Part shown: positions 56,201 to 64,000 of the stretch, piece after piece
How positions within the stretch are numbered: the stretch's first letter is position 1
Layout of the letters: each line of letters starts with the position of its first letter
From: Pelomyxa schiedti
Lineage: Eukaryota > Evosea > Pelobiontida > Pelomyxidae
Assembly (NCBI GenBank): GCA_020536535.1
Contig: JAHLWZ010000633.1
Coordinates: 43,407-107,406, forward strand
Length of the DNA stretch: 64,000 nucleotides
Direction of reading: 5' to 3'
Translations under genes and position numbers: made by a program
The notes under the pieces: generated by a model
The model's input: the letters and a program-made list of their open reading frames with translations, nothing else
Databases searched by the model: none
Told to the model about the DNA's origin: nothing

Positions 56201-59200
56201 CCGTCAGACTGAGCGTCAATGATCTCTGGAGCAAGCCACTAGAGTTTTTGATTGAGACCGGTTTTGTATTTTATGTTCCAACCTGCCATGTGCTTAGTAC
56301 TCCTGCTACTTTCCCAGCAACTCGGATGCTGAGCCCAACTAAGTACTTAGTTAGTGGGTTCCAGTCTCAAAACTCCCACTTACAATCAGCTACTTTTGCT
56401 CTGACCAAGGCATTAGGGTCCACATCTTGAATCTTATGCAACACTTAGCCAAGGCAGTTGAAAAAGAAGGGAAAAGCGTACAAAAACATTTGGGCTCCTC
56501 AGGTCCCTAAACAACAGAGAGTGAACAAATAGAGGGAGTGGATTAATAAACACCTGTGAACAACAGGCGGATGCAGTGTATGTAAGTAAGAGAGACCCCG
56601 TGCCACATCCAGTGCGAGGAGTAACCGGAAGTGCCAACTACAAGAGTAAATGATAGAGTGGTAAAAATATTGGCAAACTTCATGGGATATTTGAACGCCT
56701 CTTCTCCTGGTGGATAATCTTTAAGCCAAGGATATTTATCGAGTCCAGGAATTTCAGCAGCTCCTGGCATAGTTTCTGATTGACCTGAACAGACTGAGTT
56801 TTTCATGAGTAACTTTCTTTCCCAAAAACCATCAAGCGGCACAGCATGCAGTAGCTTGAACAGATCCCCATGCGAAATAAACTCCATGATCATCATAGGA
56901 GGACTCATGCAGACTCCAAATAGTTTTACAATATAAGGGGAATCCAGCATGCTTCAGAGATGATTGGTTGGTTCCAACTAAAGTACAAGGGGAAGAAACC
57001 TCATTAAGGAGACTTCCTGCTTAAACTCTGCAAATCTCTCGGCAGCTTCACCTTGTTTAACAATCAGCTCCTTCACAGCGACAATTTTCCCATCCATCTC
57101 CCCTGTTAATAGTTGAGCCATCATTAGAACGAAGTACTTGATTCGACCTTTGTAAATCTTTCCAAATCCACCAGACCCAATTAACTGAAGGTTGATGAGC
57201 GATTCAGCTGCAATTTGAGTTTCAGTATTCAACATTAATTCTGGGACAAAAGAATTTAAGCGGAGGTGAATTCCCTCGACCTAACAGCAGTTAAGGGAGT
57301 GTATGGGGTGGAGATACGGTGAAGGAAAGGCCGTAGGGCAAACCTTGCACATTGGCGTTGTCCTCTGTGCAATTGCTGCCACAACTTCCTCATATGTAAA
57401 AAGGTGTGGTAGTGGAGTATTAGCTGACAGAGGAAGGGGACAGTGGTTGCAAGTGATAAATTTCTTCACCTCAAGTTGAATAGTTCTATGATGAGGTTGA
57501 GTTCGATTCTTGAATAACATAGTGCTCTTACTTATAGAAACAATCGATTGTAGTATCCACAATCTCTAGTGTGAGGGCAAGAAGTATAGGTTTCTATCCA
57601 AAAGGATAAAATAAATAAATAAATAAATCAGAAATGGGAACAGTTACTGAATCTTCGGCCTGTCTAACTCGAAGGCACAGGGCAGGTGTGGAGCCAGTAT
57701 TGCACTCAAATTCGAAGTATCCATATTGAGACCGGGCATCTTTGATTTACTGTTACCTGGAGAAAATCAAGTGAAGAGGAAAAAAACCCGCTTGTGGATT
57801 AAATTCGAATCTCATATTATCTTTCCAGAAGCAGCGTGCTGCAAGTCCTGTGGTGTGCAATACACGTACCAGAAGTCTACCAAAGAGACCAATGGGAAGA
57901 CAGGGGAATACAAATCGACGTTCTTATGGGGACCATAAGTACGTTGGGAAGATTTTACTTCAAGGTGTACCAAATTCGACATATTTCAGCTGTGGTTGCA
58001 GTGGCCAGATGGTGTTTGCCTCGGGTGGCACTTTCTCTGCAAGGGCACTATTTGTGTTAGTAAAGGCAAGACTTTTCACAACAATAAGATCAGAAAACAT
58101 ACCAAGGCACAATGTAGGACTCTTTACCATCCGGAGTTGCAATAGGGTACAAAATGAGGAAGAGTGACAATAATTCAATCAGCATTGGATGTTGTGATGA
58201 GTCGTAATTGTGCCAAATTTGACCCAGGCCTTCCTTCGATAAGATACCATTTACAATCATGGTTGTCTTAAAAGTAACAATTGTAGACATAATACCTGTG
58301 TATGGTTAAAAACCTGCATCATTAAAAAGATTATTGTATAATTTTGTTCAGTCTCTACTTGCAAGATACTCTGGATCGAGGATTACGATGTCGCCTAACT
58401 TAGAATAAGAGCTCTCGTAATAAATTATAGATCCCACTCCATGAAGAAAATGAGCTGCCTGAGAATTTTTGTTAAAGAGGACACAAATTAGGGAGGAGAA
58501 TAGTTGCAGACCTGCTTTAATTTAGACGGTTCGTTTATATTTGCTTTGGCTGCTAATTCTGTGAATTCACTCCACAGAACGGTCTGAGCGGTTCTTCGTT
58601 TGACAGACAAAAGTTTATCGAGTTGTATCCAGTTTCCAGGTACCTTTTGTAATGCATTAAGTACAGAAACAGCCATAATATCAACAAAAGATGGAATACC
58701 TTCTCTCGTAATATCATCTGTTTTGTTATAGCAGCTTTGATAATTGAATCTTCTAATGCAGTGAGGTCCCCATCTTTAGCAGAAACTGGTATGCAGGCTA
58801 TTGGACTCCCAATGCATTTGAATTGCTGGTACAATGCAGTGCAGATTGACTGAGCCTTTTCCATTGAAGGGAGTTTGTCTGCATGGGTACCAACTAGGAT
58901 AACTGGGGGTGTAGGAGGAAGTTTTACTGTCTTGGAAATTTGACTGCACAGAATAATGTTAAACAAGTAGAAATCACAGCAATGCATTACCGTAACCAAT
59001 ATTCAATTCTGTGGGCATGAGGATTTGTGAGGTCAAATACAACAAGATACAAAGCACGCCCAGTCAAAAAAAACTATGGAAATTAAAAGAGGGGTCTGAA
59101 AAATATTTACTACCTGATGGGTTGGCAGAAACACCGCTTGCCCCCCAAAATCTGACTAAGGTTACTTCTAGAAAACAAACAAGAGACAATACCCCATGCA

Positions 59201-61474
59201 GCAAAAGTGAGGTCTCGTATTTGCATGTCTTTTATTGAAATTCCGTCTGAAGCGTGTTGAAGGGATGCATGGGAAGTGGTTGTGTACCTGTAGATATCCC
59301 ATCATGCAACTTTCCCTGAAATCTCCTCAGAAGAGTGGTCTTGCCAACATTCTCAGGGCCTACAACCACTAACTTCACACGAACCCATCGTGTGGTTTCA
59401 TGCAGACTTTGTTCTTCCAAAAATTGTGCAAGTTCGTGAGGAGCCGAAATGGATTGGGGAGGCATGTTTTGTAAGGGATTGGGTTGGTAGTGCAGTTTAG
59501 AAAGCCTTGCATGGTGAGCAAGTGAATGTGGTAGAGAAGCAATCTAATTCTGGTAAGGGCGAAAATGTAGGCTATATCAAATACTTTGTTATATCCACAA
59601 AAGAAAACCATCTGAACACAATCTCCAAGCGAGACAGGTAAAGATTCTAGCTCATTGTGCTCCATCTAGTAGGCATAAGCTTTAGTGTAGAGGTGATTTT
59701 TTTTGTTACGTTGAATTCAATGAGATTCACGAGTGCTGACACAGTTTCAGGAATGCAAGTAATTCTGTTCCCTGTGCTCCACATGAGCTCAACAAAATTG
59801 GAGTGTAAATACATGATAGATCAAGAACTTGAAGGGTTCGCACATTTTCAAAGAATTCAGATGGAATCAATGAAATTTTGTTGTGTGACAAATTCAGTTT
59901 GGTCAAGGACTGCTGACAGAACAATTTCTCTTTATTTCAGTAAGTCGTTGAAAACGATGACAAAACTACTTGGAATGGTTTCAAGCATTAAAAACGGAAG
60001 TGAAACATCTGCAGGGGGTTCAGCAGGAAGCTCCATTTGGTTTTCTTGTGTTGCGTTAGAAGGATTTTTCCTCATTTGCATACCATTCACCCATTCTTGG
60101 ACTCTATAAGGAAAATCAGTCAGCTTGGTATCGAGAATAAGGCTGTAGGTAGAGTTTAGGGACTCGGCCCAATTTTGGTCATTTATCATGCTGGGACCAC
60201 AGGAAGCACCGGTTGGGACTGAGGTCCCCATGCAGGAACCCTGTGGAAAATGAGAGAGCACTAAAACAAGAGCCCGATTGTCGCCAAGGAGTTCATTTTC
60301 TGAGAAAATTAATCATAAGAGTTTTTGCGAGGACAATGGAAAACCTATGAGGTATGTCAGCAAATCACTAAGGTTTGCTCCTTGAGAGATTGCAGTGTGA
60401 AGAGTTGTGTCAATCTGAGTATAATCATCATCATTTAATCCCCTTTTCTTTATACTCGAGGGAATTTTCTCCAGTAATATCGGGGCTATGTCAACTCTGA
60501 AACCAGGAAGAGATTGCTTCCATGTAAGTTTTCTAGGACAAAAAGTGAGATTCAACAGACAAAGGAGAAATACATACTTCTTTTTTGCGGTATGCAAAAG
60601 TACCACATCTTCAAACATGCTCTTAACAGAGAATTTGTCCCGTATTTGTACAACACGAATCATTCCACACATTACAGCACAACTACCAGTTGAAGTGGCG
60701 AGGTTGCTGGAACTTGAAGATGAACCAATAGAACTCAAACTGCCAGTATTTGACAGGGGAGGGCCTGCCCCTCCTCCTACTATGCCAGATTCCGCATTCT
60801 CCAAAGCTTGAGCCAGAGAAGTCCACAAGAGGCAACCTCTTCCTTCCAAGCAAGTAGAATCGATTCCTTGTATCTCTGCTCTCTTCAAGACCAAATTTTT
60901 ATCACCTCCACGCCACCAAATAAGTGAAGCATCAAAATCAATCACACAGAGCACCAGTTTGGTCTTCGAGCAAGAAGGGAAATGCTCCCTCACACGAACC
61001 AGTGTATTTGAGAGTGTGTCAGCTGCCTTGTAGTCCAGCATACTTACAACCACAACCACGGCATTGGTTTGTTTTTGAGTGATCACCTTGGACAGGCTGT
61101 GGGAATGAGAGTGGGAACTTGCAAGAGCAGAGTGTGGGATGTGTTCAACATGAATCTGATAGCTCTTTCCACCAACAAGTATAGTTTTAGAAGCCGGTCC
61201 TATTTCTAGAGGAATTTTAGTGTCACAAAAGAAAACCAAAAAAAAAAAAAAAAAAAAAAACCGATAATGAAAAAAAGCTGTAACGAACACCTCTACCCGG
61301 GCCTGTAGTTGTAAGTGCCACGCCAGTTACAAACATCATAGACAGAGCCTTTGCACACCAGTCTGTATCCGTGGCACTCACAATTACCACAAAGAGCTCC
61401 TGTGGCAATTCTTCGGAACGAGTGATCACCCTACTCTTGATTTTGTGCAGGGTCCCACTCTGTATTCCCACCAT
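53258..61474 (-). CDS. ROCO family kinase (LRR-ROC-COR-kinase-WD40)
   Basis: The gene spans over 8 kb with about 30 small introns. Domains in order: an N-terminal GTPase-fold-like region (LFVVIVSATDTDWCAKALSM; NAVVVVVSMLDYKAADTLSN); leucine-rich repeats (LTKLNLSHNKISLIPSEFFE; MEHNELESLPVSLGDC); a ROC GTPase with VKLVVVGPENVGKTTLLRRF (about 59310-59370), FGGQAVFLPTHQ and VILVGTHADK; a COR linker; a tyrosine-kinase-like domain with IGSGGFGKIYKG, VAVKEL, HRDLRSPNVF, DFGLS and WLAPEIID; WD40-like blades (GNRVWFGVQSKVIIYDA; KGIIIAWHPQTLITVKK); and a 350-residue Ser/Pro/Thr tail. Catalytic Lys, HRD and DFG are all present, so the kinase looks active. ROCO proteins control cytoskeleton, polarity and stress signalling. 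I start at the ATG at 61474; an upstream exon ending at 61599 is possible. Confidence 0.85.
61238..61260 (+). repeat. 23-base A homopolymer
   Basis: Lies in an early intron of the ROCO gene, where on the transcribed strand it reads as a T run before a 3' splice site. Confidence 0.85.
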
Positions 61475-61954
61475 AAAAATGAACCATAGGGGGAAAAAAA
61501 AGAGGAGAGAACAATAAAATCGTTGAACGCAAAAAAGAGAACCCAAAGTTGTCCCCTAAAAGGAGGAGGAAAAAAATAGAGGCTGTCGCGGAACGTACCA
61601 TCGTCACCCGGCGTGGTAAATACAAAGATTGATTTTTGCTCTTACTTTTTTTTTTCCGAGTTTGGACACAACACAAGGAAATTAATCCGATTTCCGTAGG
61701 GGTGTTCTTGATGAAGAAGGAAAGAAAACATCAATCAATCTGTGATGACTGACAGTTCGCGCTCCCGTTTGTGCAAACAGCTCCACCCTTCTTTTTGAGG
61801 CTGTGAGTTTGGGTTGTTGGCTTCGAATCGGGTGTTGTCGAAGGTCCTCTTCGTTTCTCTGCCAGTAGTCCCAGAAGGCGAGGAACCGATTTCGGGCTTC
61901 AACCAACACGGAGATCCCATAAGCCGGCGTACAACGCTTCTTAATTAGAAGAGA
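61475..61954. promoter_or_regulatory. divergent intergenic region upstream of the ROCO kinase
   Basis: About 480 bases. On the minus strand an ATG at 61602 sits directly before a good donor (GTACGT) and a 43-base pyrimidine-rich intron, so an extra first exon of the ROCO gene may lie here. A 96-codon minus-strand ORF (61682-61972) has no recognised domain and is not called as a gene. Confidence 0.3.
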
Positions 61955-63024
61955 ATGACCGGGAAGCAACAACGCACGCGCAAACGATCACCCAAAGGCG
62001 AACAACAACTAACACTACAGCGCCGCCATCCACGCAACAAGCGTGCCCGCCGTTGTCTGTATGTAAAGTGGCAAGAAGATAAACTCGCAAAAGCATTCAA
62101 AGATGAAAGCTCAAGTGTAGTGAGAAGTACGATAATGTTCTATGATGGCGAGCTTCTTATTCCCCAGAAGTGCAACAATTTGTGCCTGCAGAAACCGTGG
62201 AACTCTCAAAAGGTGAGTGCAACTCAATTTTTAAGTGGTGCCTGTTGGGAGGTATAATCTCTTCTGAGCATTACTGCAGGGTACGTCCCTCTTCTTTTCA
62301 TTCTCTGACTTGAATCAGCTAGGCCACTGAACTTCTTGACGCAATTTCCCACATTGCCATGTCTTATTTGGCGGGTCATGGGGATTCTGGACTATCTCCT
62401 ACCTAGATTGGTACTTCCGCACTCAGTGGGACCCTGTGACAAAGGAACGGAGGAACAGGGATGATCTCCCTTTTCCTTCCGATAAGTCAAGCACACAAGA
62501 ATAATATCCGCAGAAACTCCCATACACGGTTCTTGGAGTGAACACCAGACAAACGATCAGGACGCCTATGAGCAGATCCGCATTTTTAAACAAGCGGTCG
62601 TCATTACATGAAAAGCCTGTTATATTTATCCGATGAAATACCTCGGAAAGTCAAGAATGAAGACCTGACATTTATGCGAAACCTGTGCCGCACCTTGAAC
62701 ATGGCTGTTATTTTAGCAGGCATCAACTCCCGAGCAGTCAGTCTGCCAAAATCTGGATCGTCTCGCACCAATCTCACACAGCCGTGCATGTGGTGCCATT
62801 TGTTTACAAGGGTTCTGCTCCAACTAAGATCTCTTTGCAAACCTCGAGGGTGCCACAGTACAGTAAGATTCTTCAGTGATGCCAGGCCATTGACCCACAA
62901 CCTGGCCGTTTTGTTGAGTACTGTTCTATCACATGCAGAGGAAGGTGAAGAAGATGGAGAACCCATGCAGATATCATACCACCAGATTTTGCCACTCGCT
63001 GAAGCTGAGCAGAGAAGGGGTTAG
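61955..63024 (+). pseudogene. Crinkler-like NTPase gene, probably disrupted
   Basis: The first part encodes MTGKQQRTRKRSPKGEQQLT, a basic region, then VKWQEDKLAKAFKDESSSVV and MFYDGELLIPQKCNNLCLQK; after an intron (about 62213-62319) ATELLDAISHIAMSYLAGHG. This stretch stops at a TAG near 62406. Farther on, 62608-63024 reads LLYLSDEIPRKVKNEDLTFM and RNLCRTLNMAVILAGINSRA. The run of a Walker-B-like DE, then R-N-L-C-R-x-L-x-M-x-V-I-L-x-G-x-N-S resembles the NTPase region of Crinkler-type proteins. A P-loop was not found between the two parts, and stops in all simple joins of 62406-62600 suggest decay, though unrecognised introns could rescue it. Crinklers are host-nuclear or intergenomic-conflict proteins in protists and fungi. 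Moderate to low confidence. Confidence 0.4.
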
Positions 63025-63216
63025 AATGGGTGACCTGGCAGCCAACAATCGTGCTTTTCCGGACACTCGCGAGAAAATACTTGAAGTGTCGGGTATCTGA
63101 AGTTTCTAACGTGGTTCTAAGCAACAGATCATTTTTTTTTCTTTCTTCCGTTCTTTCGCGTTTCTGACCAAAGGTCAACACGTAAAAAAAAAATAAAACA
63201 AAGAAGAAACGCGGCG

Positions 63217-63857
63217 ATGGCGGGCAAGATCTTGTCGGGAGTGGAGAGATTGGTGTCGTCTGTGGCTGTCCTCCCCTTTGTTTACGCTTTTTCGGCGCCC
63301 AAGATGAGGCTACAACGGCCGTCGTCGCCCCTGTTTATGCAGATCTTGCCTACGTCGACCGTTGTTTTGGCGCTCGCGTTCTTGTCGTACTTCTGCGTGG
63401 TGTCAGGAATCATCTACGACATCATCGTCGAGCCCCCGAGCGTCGGCAGTGGCGCCGACGGGCGGCCAATTGCTTTCCTGCAGTACCGTATTAATGGCCA
63501 ATTCATCATCGAGGGCCTGTCGGCCGGCATGTTGTTCGCTTTGGGCGGCGCCGGGCTTATCATTCTGGATAAGGTTCCCTCCCATAACTAAAACTCTCCT
63601 TCCTCCCCCCCGCTTCCTTCCTCTGCAACTCACCAAATTCCCTTTTCCCTTATTCTTTTCCAGTCTACGGACAAGTACCTTTCCCAAAGAAACCGGTACC
63701 TCATGTTTTTGTCTGGGGCCATCTGTGTTGTGGCTGCCTACGCGCTAAGCCTTGTCTTCATTCACATGAAAGTTCCCGGTAACTTTTCCCTGTTGGTTGG
63801 CTTTTACTTGTATTCCTTTGTAACCTTCCTTTTTCCCACACAGGCTACATGGACTGA
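63217..63857 (+). CDS. OSTC: OSTC, oligosaccharyltransferase complex subunit
   Basis: Three exons (63217-63573, 63664-63778, 63844-63857) join in frame to give 161 codons. The protein has the OSTC/DC2 hallmarks: MRLQRPSSPLFMQILP near the N-terminus, a first span, SGIIYDIIVEPPSVGSG, GRPIAFLQYRINGQFIIEGL, a second span FALGGAGLIILDK, then LSQRNRYLMFLSGAICVVAA, a third span, and the end HMKVPGYMD. The GIIYDVIVEPPSVGS block is almost invariant in this family. The subunit sits in the ER membrane and links the STT3A-type oligosaccharyltransferase to the translocon for co-translational N-glycosylation. Length and span number match animal OSTC. Start chosen as the first ATG after a short A-rich leader. 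Confidence 0.93.
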
Positions 63858-64000
63858 TAACCTCCCTCGGTCTCCTATTTGGCTAAATTTTTTCAATACC
63901 AGACCGCGAGGTTTTAGCTTAGAAAAAATTCGACAGCCTCCCCCCTACACTTCTAACGAACCGAATTTTTTTTTCCTTTTTGATTCTAAAACGGAGTGCG

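Noticed and set aside
61682-61972. 96-codon minus-strand ORF in the ROCO upstream region
   Set aside because: No domain, overlaps the start of the divergent gene, and cannot be joined in frame to the ROCO exons.
1-64000. CRISPR arrays, bacterial operons or phage genes
   Set aside because: No spaced direct-repeat arrays; genes are intron-split and eukaryotic throughout.

Overview
This 64 kb window comes from the nuclear genome of a gene-dense, probably unicellular eukaryote. Most genes are split by GT-AG introns of only about 38-60 bases. Neighbouring genes are often separated by less than 150 bases. The gene set is eukaryotic: an RBR ubiquitin ligase, the endolysosomal tether Vps18, an OST subunit (OSTC), a Trf4-type poly(A) polymerase, a P2X channel, a ROCO kinase and an SH2 protein. 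The ROCO kinase with an HRDLRSPN loop, the P2X channel, the SH2 domain and a receptor-type phosphodiesterase would suit an amoebozoan-like or other free-living protist, but that placement is inference and no marker gene settles it. I saw no tRNA, rRNA, CRISPR array or prokaryotic operon.

Layout. 1-9 kb: the 3' end of a UIM protein, a nucleotidyltransferase-like gene carrying an F-box-like segment, a degenerate Rho-type GTPase, a large ankyrin-RBR-CBM20 ubiquitin ligase, and a small cysteine-rich membrane protein. 9-18.3 kb: a Q/P-rich protein, an F-box-WD40-PDZ protein, a small helical protein, a P2X receptor and an ankyrin protein. 18.3-31.2 kb: four minus-strand genes, namely a transmembrane sensor cyclic-nucleotide phosphodiesterase, VPS18, a leucine-rich-repeat protein and an SH2 protein. 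31.6-40 kb: a TRF4-like poly(A) polymerase with an RS-rich N-terminus, an unrecognised S/P-rich protein, and a Q-rich KANL2/INO80D-like protein.

40-43 kb is the emptiest part. It has one doubtful small gene on each strand, two copies of a 29-base direct repeat, and a 65-base inverted repeat with a 31-base loop. 43-64 kb: a DUF1152 protein, an M28 peptidase, an unknown membrane protein, a class V PLP enzyme, a CorA-like transporter with extra membrane segments, a ROCO kinase over 8 kb long, a possibly broken Crinkler-like NTPase gene, and OSTC.

The genes do not form one pathway. Signalling is strongly represented (P2X, receptor PDE, ROCO kinase, SH2, Rho-like GTPase), as is ubiquitin biology (UIM protein, RBR ligase, two F-box candidates). 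Several proteins have domain combinations I do not recall being described: RBR plus CBM20 starch-binding domain, F-box plus WD40 plus PDZ, sensor plus PDE, and CorA plus four extra membrane spans. All exon joins were made by eye and should be checked against transcripts.
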